A stretch of 64,000 nt of DNA, taken from assembly GCA_003223115.1 (NCBI GenBank), contig QHXW01000161.1, positions 1 through 64,000 of the forward strand, written 5' to 3'. This document shows, piece by piece, positions 15,748 to 23,972 of the stretch (the first letter of the stretch is position 1; the number at the start of each line of letters is the position of its first letter). Source of the stretch: Acidobacteriota bacterium. GTDB taxonomy: Bacteria; Acidobacteriota; Terriglobia; Bryobacterales; Bryobacteraceae. The notes under the pieces were generated by a model. That model was not told the DNA's origin and did no database searches. It saw only the letters and a list, made by a program, of their open reading frames with translations. A program made the translations under genes and the position numbers.

Positions 15748-17568
15748 ATGGATCGCATCGGACGTTACGAAATCGTGAGGGAACTGGGGCGCGGTGCCAT
15801 GGGCGTTGTGTACCTCGCGGTGGATCCCACGATCGGCCGGCAGGTCGCGATCAAGACCATTCGTCTGGGTGAGGTGGACGATCCGGAGGAACGCACCCGG
15901 CTGCGTGAGCGCCTTTTCCGCGAAGCCCGTTCTGCCGGTATTCTGTCACACCCGGGAATCGTCACTGTCTACGACATGGAAGAGCAGGACGACATCGCTT
16001 TTATTGCCATGGAATTCGTGGACGGCCCCACTCTCGACCAGTTGCTTTCGGCCCGGGAGCCGATGCCGCCCGAACGCATGATGAACATCCTGCGGCAAAC
16101 GGCGGTAGCCATGGATTATGCCCACCAGAAGGGTATCGTGCATCGGGATATCAAGCCCGCAAACATCATGATTGCGTCCGATGGCGCGGTGAAAATCACT
16201 GATTTCGGCATCGCCAAGCTGACCACCGCACAACAGTACACACAGACCGGAACCATTGTCGGGACCCCTAATTACATGTCTCCGGAGCAGGTGCAAGGCC
16301 TCGCCGTGAGCGGGCGCGCCGACCAGTTTTCGCTGACCGTCATTGCCTACGAAATGCTGACCGGTGAGCGGCCTTTCACCGGCGAACATCTCACCACCGT
16401 GGTGTACAAGATCGTGGCCGAAGAACCGCCGCCGGCGCAGCGGCTGAATCCGACGCTGAGCACGCACATTGACGCCGTGCTTCGGCGCGGGCTGTGGAAA
16501 AAGCCAGAAGGCCGCTACGCCACCTGCCTGGAGTTCGTGAATGCACTCGAGGCTGCCTGCGCCAATACGAAGGAGTGGAAGAACCTGGTGCGCGGGGCGA
16601 ACCTGAACATGCCCACGGTAATCAGCGAACCCCCTGAGGCCCTGAGGCACAATGTGGCCAGCACCACCGAGGAAGGTCGCATGTCTAGGCGCCGGGCATC
16701 CAGATGGGTGTTGCCCTTCGTGGCGGCGCTGATCGTGGCTGTCGGGTTGATCGGGGTCATCGCGCTGCAGTTCGGACCTGGGCTGACGCTGGGGCATGGG
16801 CCTTCAGCAGCGCCGGCCACCGCCAACCATGCGCCGACGCAGCAACCTACAACCTCCACCACGTCAGCCTCTCCGTCACCGGCCCCTTTATCGGTAGACC
16901 AAAAGCCAAGCCCTATGACCCCACTCGCGGCAAATCCGCCTGCAGCAGCGGCTCCCACTTCCACACAGCCGGCTACGGAACCTGTGCAGCAGAAGCCGGA
17001 AACACAAAACCCTGCTTCCCAACCCGCTGAAGAGCAGCCGGCGGAGGCGGCAAAAGCCGACCTATCCTCGCAGCCGTCCGAACATGTCCCCGCCAAAGAA
17101 CCGCCGCCGAAGCGGCCCGCCCCGGTGATTACAAGCAGGCCCGCTGGTGGACCTCTTACGGTAATGGTGATGACTGATCCCCCTGGCGCGAACGCCATAT
17201 TGGATAACAACCCGGAGATATCCTGCAAAACTCCCTGCCTTCTGAATGTCACTCCCGGCCGTCATACAGCGACGATGGTGCGCGAAGGTTATCAGCACGA
17301 GAGCCGCGAGTTCCGAATTACCGACAGCCCCATCGAGTTGCCGCTGCTCAATCTGCGCGCTCAAACCGGAACATTGATGCTCAGCTCGACGCCCAGCGGG
17401 GCCGCCATTTATGTTAACGATCGGCTGACGCAGCAAGCCACACCTTCGCAACTCAACCTGCCTCCGGGAAAATACAACGTTCGCGTGGAAAAGGACGGAA
17501 TGCGCAAATCTGAATCCGTCGAGATTCGTAACGGCGTTACGAGCTATCTGCGAATTCCACTTCAGTAG
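15748..17568 (+). CDS. Ser/Thr protein kinase with PEGA domains
   Basis: 606 residues. The N-terminal Hanks-type kinase shows the Gly loop (ELGRGAMGVVYLA), the ATP Lys (VAIKTIR), the catalytic loop HRDIKPANIMI, DFGIAKLT, and GTPNYMSPEQVQG. After a short juxtamembrane stretch there is one membrane helix (WVLPFVAALIVAVGLIGVIA, about 345-365), a long Pro/Ala/Thr/Ser-rich linker, and two PEGA repeats at the C-terminus (MVMTDPPGANAILDNN; LSSTPSGAAIYVND). The kinase domain should be cytoplasmic and the PEGA part outside. The start MDRIGRYEIVRELG is standard; earlier in-frame codons are not conserved. Likely a surface-sensing signalling kinase. Confidence 0.92.
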   Translation: MDRIGRYEIVRELGRGAMGVVYLAVDPTIGRQVAIKTIRLGEVDDPEERTRLRERLFREARSAGILSHPGIVTVYDMEEQDDIAFIAMEFVDGPTLDQLLSAREPMPPERMMNILRQTAVAMDYAHQKGIVHRDIKPANIMIASDGAVKITDFGIAKLTTAQQYTQTGTIVGTPNYMSPEQVQGLAVSGRADQFSLTVIAYEMLTGERPFTGEHLTTVVYKIVAEEPPPAQRLNPTLSTHIDAVLRRGLWKKPEGRYATCLEFVNALEAACANTKEWKNLVRGANLNMPTVISEPPEALRHNVASTTEEGRMSRRRASRWVLPFVAALIVAVGLIGVIALQFGPGLTLGHGPSAAPATANHAPTQQPTTSTTSASPSPAPLSVDQKPSPMTPLAANPPAAAAPTSTQPATEPVQQKPETQNPASQPAEEQPAEAAKADLSSQPSEHVPAKEPPPKRPAPVITSRPAGGPLTVMVMTDPPGANAILDNNPEISCKTPCLLNVTPGRHTATMVREGYQHESREFRITDSPIELPLLNLRAQTGTLMLSSTPSGAAIYVNDRLTQQATPSQLNLPPGKYNVRVEKDGMRKSESVEIRNGVTSYLRIPLQ

Positions 17569-18055
17569 CAAGCCACGTAAGTCCTCCCCGAAACACGATT
17601 CCTGCAAACGTCGTTCCGCGCAGGATGTGACCTCGCACCAGGGCAGAGTCACCTAACGTGCATTTATTTGTGTCATTTTGACGTGCAGCCAGATGCGGTG
17701 GGCGCCAGAAAAACCGCTCGCCGGCGTACGCCTGTAGAGACCTTCGCAAGATCTGTAAATCAGATGTTTTTACGCCGCAGTTACTAATCCGAGATTGCCG
17801 CTTTGTAAGCCGAAGTTAATCACTCTTCCGCTCGCGCAGCGTGTTCCGCCGGTGATTATGGGTCACCGAGCGCGGCTATGCGGAGCAATAAGTGACATGA
17901 ATACATTGACTTAGACGGGGATATCAGCTGAAGACAGTGACAACTTGTCACCCCCCGAAATGATCTCTTTGAATAACACCTGCAGTTTCAACGTGGAATT
18001 TTGGCAGCAGTCGTGCGAATACATGGCCGATGGTGACTCACGTACTGGAGCCACG
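17569..18055. other. Long upstream region of the subtilase operon
   Basis: About 490 bp without a credible gene. A weak hairpin followed by TTTTT (ATCTG/CAGAT around TAAAT, near 17750-17775) may terminate the kinase gene. The open frame from 17945 to 18055 is not conserved-looking and precedes the likely true start at 18056, which has GGAG seven bases upstream. Confidence 0.4.
17937..17951. promoter_or_regulatory. Perfect 15-bp palindrome upstream of subtilase
   Basis: GTGACAACTTGTCAC is a perfect palindrome (7+1+7) about 105 bp upstream of the chosen subtilase start. Its size and symmetry suit a dimeric regulator site. No promoter hexamers around it are strong enough to call. Confidence 0.35.
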
Positions 18056-19870
18056 ATGAAAACGCGACATACAAAAACCCTTCAACTTCCCCGCTCGATC
18101 AGTACTTCGAACTCACGAACCGCGTCCTCGTTGCCAATTTCCGCGACGGGCGTGCATTCGGGATTTAAGCGTCTGATTCGAGTAACGACTTTACTGGCTT
18201 TCGCCGGTCTGGCTTTTGGCGGTCCTAAGCTGGCGCCGGACCTGCCGAAGAACTCCAACTCTATGGTGGATGTGATCGTTCAGTTCCACAACCCGCCCAC
18301 CAAAGCACAGCTGAAGCAACTCGGCGCTTACGGCAAGATGAAGAAGATTTTCAACGGCATCAATGCCGCCCATCTTAGTCTGCCGATGAGCACCGTACAG
18401 GCGCTCGAAAGCGATCCGTCGATCGTTTACATTTCGCCGGACCGCCCCACGGCTGGTTCATTGGACATGGTCGCCGCGACCGTCAATGCGACCATGGCCT
18501 GGCAGTATGGCTGGGATGGAACCGGCGTTGGCGTAGCCGTGATCGACAGTGGCGTTACTCCGAAAAATGATCTGATGGCCAGTGATGGCGTCAACTCTCG
18601 CGTGGTTTATAGCGAGAGTTTCATTGGCGTCTCCGATACGACGGATGGATACGGCCACGGGACCCACGTCGCGGGCGTCGTTGGCGGTAACGGCAAGGAT
18701 TCGAGCGGCGTCGGATTTACGCGGATGTTCCGCGGAATGGCGCCCAACGTTAATCTGATCAACCTTCGCGTGCTCGATCAGAACGGCGCCGGCACCGAGA
18801 GTGGCGTCATCGCGGCCATCGACCGCGCAATCCAATTGAAAAACACCTACAACATCCGCGTCCTGAACCTTTCTCTGGGTCATCCGGTCTATGAAAGCTA
18901 CAAATTAGATCCGTTGTGCCAGGAAGTCGAAGCTGCTTGGAAGGCCGGCATTGTAGTCGTTGTTGCGGCCGGCAACTACGGGCGCGAGAACTCCTATGGC
19001 AGACACGGGTACGGCACCATAGCGTCTCCGGGTAACGATCCGTATGTCATTACCGTGGGCGCGACAAACATGAATGGCTCCTCGAGCAGAGATAACGACA
19101 CCATCGCCAGTTACAGCTCGAAGGGCCCGACGATGGTCGATCACATCGTGAAGCCGGATCTGGTGGCTCCAGGCAATAGTGTTGTCTCTTTGTTAGCGTC
19201 GCCCACCTGCACGTTATTCATGAGTTTCCCGAAGACGCAGGTGAACACCAGCACTTATGAAACTCTGGGTTCGACAGGAGCTGCTGGAAGTTATTTTCGG
19301 CTGAGCGGAACCAGCATGGCTACTCCGGTAGTCAGCGGCGCGGCAGCCCTCATGATTCAGAAGCAACCTTCGTTGACTCCGGATCAGATCAAGGCGCGCC
19401 TGATGAAGTCGGCGACCCGGCTATTCCCGCAACACAGCTATGGCGTCGATTTCCTGTCTCAAGTTAAGTACGACAGTCAATCCGACATTTTTGCTGTCGG
19501 CGCCGGATATCTCGACATTAATGCCGCGCTGGCAAGTACCGATCTGCCTACGCTCCCCGCGCTCTCTCCGGTCGCCGTGTTTAACTCGATCACGGGCAAG
19601 GTCACCATCATGCGTGACTTTTCAGTGGTCTGGGGCGACTCGGTCGTCTGGGGTGACTCGGTTATCTGGGGATCCGGTTTGAGCACGATTTTGAACGGCA
19701 GTTCCGTGATTTGGGGAAGCTCGGTCGTGTGGGGCGACTGCACGATGTCGGGCATTAGTGTGATCTGGGGTGGGGCGGTAGACATCCGCAGCCCCTTGCA
19801 GGCCTTGTCGGCCGATGACGGTGATACGGATACACTACCTGATCCGACCACCGCGGCACCACTTCCGTAG
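18056..19870 (+). CDS. Secreted S8 subtilisin-like protease with VWGD repeats
   Basis: 604 residues. A basic N-terminal stretch leads into a hydrophobic signal segment (VTTLLAFAGLAFGGP), an I9-type propeptide region (VDVIVQFHNPPTKAQLKQLG), and the S8 catalytic domain: Asp in VAVIDSGVTP, His in GYGHGTHVAGVVGG, oxyanion Asn in VVVVAAGNYG, Ser in LSGTSMATPVVSGAAAL. The C-terminus has about seven S-V/I-V/I-W-G-D/S units (SVVWGDSVVWGDSVIWG, SSVIWGSSVVWGD, SVIWGG) and an acidic tail. Start chosen at ATG 18056 for its Shine-Dalgarno sequence. The next gene starts 11 bp after its stop, so they form an operon. The role of the repeats is unknown; they look like a beta-strand ladder. Confidence 0.9.
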   Translation: MKTRHTKTLQLPRSISTSNSRTASSLPISATGVHSGFKRLIRVTTLLAFAGLAFGGPKLAPDLPKNSNSMVDVIVQFHNPPTKAQLKQLGAYGKMKKIFNGINAAHLSLPMSTVQALESDPSIVYISPDRPTAGSLDMVAATVNATMAWQYGWDGTGVGVAVIDSGVTPKNDLMASDGVNSRVVYSESFIGVSDTTDGYGHGTHVAGVVGGNGKDSSGVGFTRMFRGMAPNVNLINLRVLDQNGAGTESGVIAAIDRAIQLKNTYNIRVLNLSLGHPVYESYKLDPLCQEVEAAWKAGIVVVVAAGNYGRENSYGRHGYGTIASPGNDPYVITVGATNMNGSSSRDNDTIASYSSKGPTMVDHIVKPDLVAPGNSVVSLLASPTCTLFMSFPKTQVNTSTYETLGSTGAAGSYFRLSGTSMATPVVSGAAALMIQKQPSLTPDQIKARLMKSATRLFPQHSYGVDFLSQVKYDSQSDIFAVGAGYLDINAALASTDLPTLPALSPVAVFNSITGKVTIMRDFSVVWGDSVVWGDSVIWGSGLSTILNGSSVIWGSSVVWGDCTMSGISVIWGGAVDIRSPLQALSADDGDTDTLPDPTTAAPLP

Positions 19871-19881
19871 GAGGGCGAGAA

Positions 19882-20613
19882 ATGCAAGAAGAGAAAACCA
19901 CGATGCCTACCAAAGCCAAGATTTATATCGGCCTTGTAATCATCCTAGGATTCGCCCTTCTGGCGGGATCCGTCGCGCTCCGGTCTGATTTCCCGGATAT
20001 GCCGCGCTACATCAGCTACCTGCTGCTAGCGCTGCTCGCTTCGACTTTTAAGGTGCGGTTGCCCGGAATCACGGGCACCATTTCGGTGAACTTCCTGTTG
20101 ATCCTCATCGGTATCGCAGATTTTACGTTTACCGAAACCATTACCATGGGATGCGCCGCCATCGTCATTCAATGCGTGTGGGGCGCTAAGCGGCGGCCGC
20201 AACTGATTCAGGTTCTCTTCAATGTGGCCGCGCTCGCGCTCAGCATCGGAGTGGCTTACCAGGTTGCACATTACACTCTGACTCTGGCGCGCGCTGAGTC
20301 GCTGTCAGCCTTGCTGGTGCTCGCCGCCTGCACGTACTTCATGAGCAACACGCTGTTGATTTCGGGCGTGCTCTGTCTGATGGAGGGAAAGCCGCTGAAG
20401 AAAGTCTGGCAACAATGCTACCTGTGGTCATTCCCGTATTACCTGGTCGGCTCCGCGATTGCCGGAATTATCAGCGTATCCAATCGCACAGTGGGCTGGG
20501 AAACCTCGCTTCTGATCATGCCGATTATGTACCTGGTGTACCTGTTCTACCACTTCTGCGTGGAACGTATGTCCCACGATCCTGAGCGACTCGCCGCCAA
20601 ATCCGCTGCCTGA
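19882..20613 (+). CDS. Integral membrane protein, MASE-like, no output domain
   Basis: 243 residues with about seven membrane segments, e.g. IYIGLVIILGFALLAGSVAL, YISYLLLALLASTF, VNFLLILIGIADF, VLFNVAALALSIGVAY, and a C-terminal LLIMPIMYLVYLFYHF. The pattern resembles the N-terminal sensory membrane modules normally fused to GGDEF or HD domains, but this protein ends after the last helix and short tail. A good Shine-Dalgarno sequence (GGAGGGCGAG) precedes the ATG at 19882, only 11 bp after the subtilase stop. Co-transcription with the protease suggests a shared role such as sensing or anchoring; this is inference. Confidence 0.75.
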   Translation: MQEEKTTMPTKAKIYIGLVIILGFALLAGSVALRSDFPDMPRYISYLLLALLASTFKVRLPGITGTISVNFLLILIGIADFTFTETITMGCAAIVIQCVWGAKRRPQLIQVLFNVAALALSIGVAYQVAHYTLTLARAESLSALLVLAACTYFMSNTLLISGVLCLMEGKPLKKVWQQCYLWSFPYYLVGSAIAGIISVSNRTVGWETSLLIMPIMYLVYLFYHFCVERMSHDPERLAAKSAA

Positions 20614-20627
20614 ACCGCCCGCCACGA

Positions 20628-20661
20628 GTGCCGGCCGTAAAGTTGAAATTACGGCCGGCAC
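20628..20661. terminator. Strong intergenic hairpin after membrane protein gene
   Basis: GTGCCGGCCGTAA (20628-20640) pairs perfectly with TTACGGCCGGCAC (20649-20661) around an 8-base loop, starting 15 bp after the stop of the preceding gene. No T-run follows, so it may be a transcript-end stabiliser or a Rho-type end instead of a classical intrinsic terminator. Confidence 0.6.
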
Positions 20662-20825
20662 ACCTTCACTTCCGTACGAGAAACCCGCAATTTCCGCACA
20701 CGGCGAATTTCAGGTAAGTGAGCCCGCGAACGCGTTGCCAGTGTTCAAATGGGCCCTCGAATCGTCGATGGACTGCGCCGCCGGTGGATCCCGGAATGTT
20801 ATGATTGAATTCAGTTCGGCCGAGT

Positions 20826-20901
20826 GGGCGAGTAGCTCAGCTGGGAGAGCACGGCGTTCGCAACGCCGGGGTCGTGGGTTCGAATCCCATCTCGTCCACC
20901 A
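20826..20901 (+). tRNA. tRNA-Ala (anticodon CGC)
   Basis: 76 nt with encoded CCA. Acceptor GGGCGAG pairs with CTCGTCC (one G-U). The D arm is GCTC/GAGC, the anticodon arm CGGCG-TTCGCAA-CGCCG with CGC at 34-36, and the T arm GTGGG-TTCGAAT-CCCAT. The anticodon reads GCG (Ala). It stands alone between the membrane protein gene and dut. Confidence 0.97.
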
Positions 20902-20931
20902 ATCTTCTTAGGCGACATTCTCAATCAACCG

Positions 20932-21363
20932 CTACCGTCCCGACGATCCAAAGCCGCCATCGCCGCGCACTGAATCGTCCAATTCTGCTTCTTCCCACTC
21001 GACAGCTTCGTAACGCGCGATCACCATTTGTGCGATCCGGTCTCCCGTCTCGATCAGGTAATCTTGTTTTCCAAGATTGAGCAGGATCACACGAATCTCG
21101 CCGCGATAGCCCGGATCAATAGTCGCGGGACTGTTCGGCAAGGTGATGGCGTGCTTCAGAGCCAGGCCGCTGCGCGGGCGAATTTGCGCTTCGTAGCCGG
21201 GCGGTAGTTCAATGGCGATGCCGGTTGGGATCAGTCCCGGCACTCCGGGCGCGAGCGTGACCCGCTGGACGGCGCGTAAGTCTAGCCCCGCATCTTCCGC
21301 GGACCCATGTGCGTATCGGGGCAGAAAAGCATCATCGCGGAGCCGTTTGATTCGAATCTTCAT
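20932..21363 (-). CDS. dut: dUTP diphosphatase (dUTPase)
   Basis: 143-residue trimeric dUTPase with all five motifs: AEDAGLDLRA (I), IRPRSGLALKH (II), NSPATIDPGYRGEIRVILLN (III), GDRIAQMVIARY (IV) and the C-terminal RGDGGFGSSGR (V). It hydrolyses dUTP to dUMP and pyrophosphate, keeping uracil out of DNA and feeding dTMP synthesis. It is transcribed away from the double ThyX gene, with about 120 bp between the two starts. The product is the substrate of that neighbour. Confidence 0.95.
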   Translation of the reverse strand: MKIRIKRLRDDAFLPRYAHGSAEDAGLDLRAVQRVTLAPGVPGLIPTGIAIELPPGYEAQIRPRSGLALKHAITLPNSPATIDPGYRGEIRVILLNLGKQDYLIETGDRIAQMVIARYEAVEWEEAELDDSVRGDGGFGSSGR

Positions 21364-21486
21364 GAGACCTGCTTCGTTTGACCGACGTTACCGTTCTGCT
21401 CTGAGCCGCGACCGTGAGCGAGCGGTGTCGTTTTCGATCGCGATCGTGAAAGAGCGGTACCGGTTTCGATATCATAACTTGAACCG

Positions 21487-22920
21487 ATGTCGGACAGACC
21501 GAAGCGTGTGATCACCGTAGCGCCCATGCCGCCCGAGAAATGTGCGTATGCTTTGGCGCGCTACAGCCGCTCGCCCGATTCCATCCGGCAATCGCTCGAT
21601 TGGGTTCGCACGCACGATTCACAGAAGTTTCTCGAAAGTTTCTATTTTCAATACGGCCACGCGTCGATCGCCGACCTGGGGCACACCGTTCTGTGTTTTG
21701 AAGGCATGTCGGAACTAGCCGCGAGCGAGATCGAAGATGAAGCGCTGTGGGACGGACAGGCGAAATCGTCGCGCTACCAGGACTTTTCGCGATCCGGTTT
21801 TATAACGCCGCCCGAGTTCGCGGGCGATGATGCCGTGCGTTACCGGCAAGCCGGCGATATGTTGCTCGGCGCCTACCAGCAAGTTAGCGAAAAAGTATTC
21901 GCTTCTCTTTGCGAGAAGCTGCCACGTCCCGAGGACATGAAGCCGGATGCCTACAAACGCAACATCGCGGCGCGGGCTTTCGACGTGGCGCGCTACCTGC
22001 TGTTCTGGGGTGTGCCGACGAACGTGGGCCAGGTCACAAGCATCCGCACGCTCGAAAAACAGATCAAGCGCATGCGCGTTTCCGAGTACGAAGAAGTGCG
22101 CAGCCTGGGCGAGGAAATCGCGGCGGCTTGCGCCGAAGTGCCGGATTGCGCCTTGGACGGTAACGCCTCAGGCGAGCCGCTGGCTCCAACGCTGGCCCGG
22201 CACGCCGAGCCTGACGAGTACCTCACGCACTCGTGGGCGGATCTGAAACGATGGGCTGATCAAAATCTTCCGCCGGCCACCGGAGTTGAGGTCGATCGCG
22301 TGGATCTGGTGAAGCCGGCAGATGTATCGGCCGACATCGTGGCGGCACTGCTCTACCCGGTTACGAACCGCCCCTTTCGCGAGTTGTACGAAATGGCCGC
22401 CGGCTGGAACCATGCCCGGCGTGCGGAGGTGCTCGACGTGGCACTCCAGTCGCGCACCAAGCGCGATGATCTGCTGCGTGCATTCCGCGGCGGTCCCTAC
22501 GCTTTCGACATCATCATGGACATTGGGGCGTACCGCGATTTGCATCGCCACCGGCGCTGCCACCAGTTTCGCCAGTCCTACGACGGGCGGCTCGGATTTG
22601 ACACCCCACGGGCTGTTGCCGAGGCCGGTGCCAGCGACGTTTACGAAAACTCGATGCGCTGTGGGTTTGCGGCGATGCACAGCCTTCCGGCGCCCGGGTC
22701 ACATTATCTGCTGCCCTTCGGCGCCCGTTCGCGCTTCCTGTTCAAAATGGATTTTGCGGAAGTCGAATACATTTCGCGCGTTCGCAGCGGGGTCAAGGGA
22801 CACTTCAGTTATCGCGACGTGGCCTGGCAGATGAAGTTGAAAATGGAGCAGCTCGAGCCGGCGCTGGGCCGCCTCATCGAAGCTACTCCACCCTGGATTG
22901 ACGATCCGTTGAAGAGGTAA
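21487..22920 (+). CDS. thyX: Tandem-domain FAD-dependent thymidylate synthase (ThyX)
   Basis: 477 residues, about twice a normal ThyX (220-250), with two ThyX-like halves. The first has YALARYSRSP, FYFQYGHASIADLGHTVLCF and GQAKSSRYQDFS, keeping an SxRY-type end but no RHR. The second has ALLYPVTNRPFRELYEMA, MDIGAYRDLHRHRRCHQFRQ and DGRLGF, keeping the RHR signature but not a clear SxRY. ThyX makes dTMP from dUMP with FAD, NADPH and methylene-tetrahydrofolate. Divergent dut supplies dUMP. Both halves appear needed for one site set, which is inference from motif retention. Confidence 0.88.
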   Translation: MSDRPKRVITVAPMPPEKCAYALARYSRSPDSIRQSLDWVRTHDSQKFLESFYFQYGHASIADLGHTVLCFEGMSELAASEIEDEALWDGQAKSSRYQDFSRSGFITPPEFAGDDAVRYRQAGDMLLGAYQQVSEKVFASLCEKLPRPEDMKPDAYKRNIAARAFDVARYLLFWGVPTNVGQVTSIRTLEKQIKRMRVSEYEEVRSLGEEIAAACAEVPDCALDGNASGEPLAPTLARHAEPDEYLTHSWADLKRWADQNLPPATGVEVDRVDLVKPADVSADIVAALLYPVTNRPFRELYEMAAGWNHARRAEVLDVALQSRTKRDDLLRAFRGGPYAFDIIMDIGAYRDLHRHRRCHQFRQSYDGRLGFDTPRAVAEAGASDVYENSMRCGFAAMHSLPAPGSHYLLPFGARSRFLFKMDFAEVEYISRVRSGVKGHFSYRDVAWQMKLKMEQLEPALGRLIEATPPWIDDPLKR

Positions 22921-22970
22921 AAGGAAACAATTCGCAAGCAAATTGGCTGGGTCCGGGCATAGCGCGAACC

Positions 22971-23345
22971 TCAGGCCGAGAGCTTTCCAGCCGTTGCCGT
23001 CTTGCCGAAAGCTGTAGCGCCGCACGTACGGAAATCGTACTTTTCGAACCGAATGGCAGCCGTGTTTTCGTTCGAGCGCACCACCTTGCCGAGCGCCACC
23101 AGTTGCAGCCGGCAGGAATCATTCAACTGCGCCGGCCAGTCTACCGAAAACTCCACGCGATGCCCGCGCATCAAAGCCCCTTCGAGGGTGAACAGAACGC
23201 CGCTGCTGCTCATGTTGAGCGTTCGACCCCGTCCGCTGGCGTCCGCGGCAGGGCTCTCCATCGTCCGATAGCGAAGTTCCCGCTCAAGCGCGAAACGGTC
23301 TTTATCCCGGCGCTCACCGTCCGTTATGTTTCGACGTCTGACCAT
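22971..23345 (-). CDS. PilZ-domain protein
   Basis: 124 residues with a single PilZ fold. The N-terminal arginines (RRDKDRFALERELRYR) and the NMSSSGVLF motif (N/DxSxxG) are the usual cyclic-di-GMP contacts, followed by strands HRVEFSVDWPA and GKVVRSNENTAAIRFEKYDF. The canonical RxxxR spacing is not exact, so c-di-GMP binding is probable but not certain. It stands alone, divergent from the perR promoter region and convergent with thyX. No effector domain is fused. Confidence 0.8.
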   Translation of the reverse strand: MVRRRNITDGERRDKDRFALERELRYRTMESPAADASGRGRTLNMSSSGVLFTLEGALMRGHRVEFSVDWPAQLNDSCRLQLVALGKVVRSNENTAAIRFEKYDFRTCGATAFGKTATAGKLSA

Positions 23346-23482
23346 CTTTTGCTCCTATGAGTCCATCATGCGGAAAATCGTTTTTCCGAGCAATAGATCT
23401 TAGGCTTCAATTCAAGCCCAGTACTATTGGTTACAGATCTCTAGTACTTCAGGGGATCCGATATCCCGATATCCCTGGTCGC

Positions 23483-23513
23483 TTGACAGCATCTTACATT
23501 AGAATTAATCTAA
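23483..23513 (+). promoter_or_regulatory. Sigma70 promoter overlapped by PerR-box-like palindrome
   Basis: TTGACA (23483-23488), a 17-bp spacer and TAATCT (23506-23511) form a near-consensus promoter. The palindrome TTAGAATTAATCTAA (23499-23513) covers the -10 and matches the PerR box TTATAATNATTATAA at 11 of 14 defined positions. The first downstream gene is a PerR/Fur-type regulator, so autoregulation is likely. Transcription would start near 23518, almost at the TTG that opens the reading frame, suggesting a near-leaderless mRNA. Confidence 0.65.
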
Positions 23514-23522
23514 ATTATCACC

Positions 23523-23944
23523 TTGTTCAAAAACAGGCCAGAGACTGTAGCGGCCTTCCGCGAATGTGGCTTGCGCTGCACATCGCAACGTTATGCCGTT
23601 CTGGATTATTTGAAGCGGAATCCGGTTCACGCGACCGCGGGTCAGATCTATCGCGGTCTGAACCGTAGCGATCCTCGCGCCTCACGTGCCACCGTGTATA
23701 AAACCTGCATACCCTCATCGCCGTCGGCCTGGTTCGGGAAGTGCGTCTGGAGGGCAAATCTGTGCGGTTCGATGCCAACACCATGCGGCACCATCACTTT
23801 GTTTGCGAGCACTGCAACCGGGTGGAGGATATCTCCTGGTTCGACGTGCCAAGCTTGGCGCGGCGCTCGCAATTGGGAACGCGGACTGTCCGGGATCACG
23901 AGATTGTATTCCGGGGCATCTGCGAAGTTTGTTCGTCAGAGTAA
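23523..23944 (+). pseudogene. perR: PerR/Fur-family peroxide or metal regulator, one frameshift
   Basis: The first frame carries the winged helix (FRECGLRCTSQRYAVLDYLK, HATAGQIYRGLN, PRASRATVYKT). One C seems missing at AAAACC near 23702; the frame at +1 continues with LHTLIAVGLVREVRLEGKSV and RFDANTMRHHHFVCEHCNRV, ending GTRTVRDHEIVFRGICEVC. The metal site HHHFVCEHC and a C-terminal CEVC are typical. With the base restored it would be about 140 residues, full length. Only a TTG start is available (23523). Whether the break is real or a consensus error cannot be told here. It heads the ferritin-like/Rieske cluster. Confidence 0.75.
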
Positions 23945-23972
23945 ATTTCATTTTCGAAAAGGAGAGAGAACC

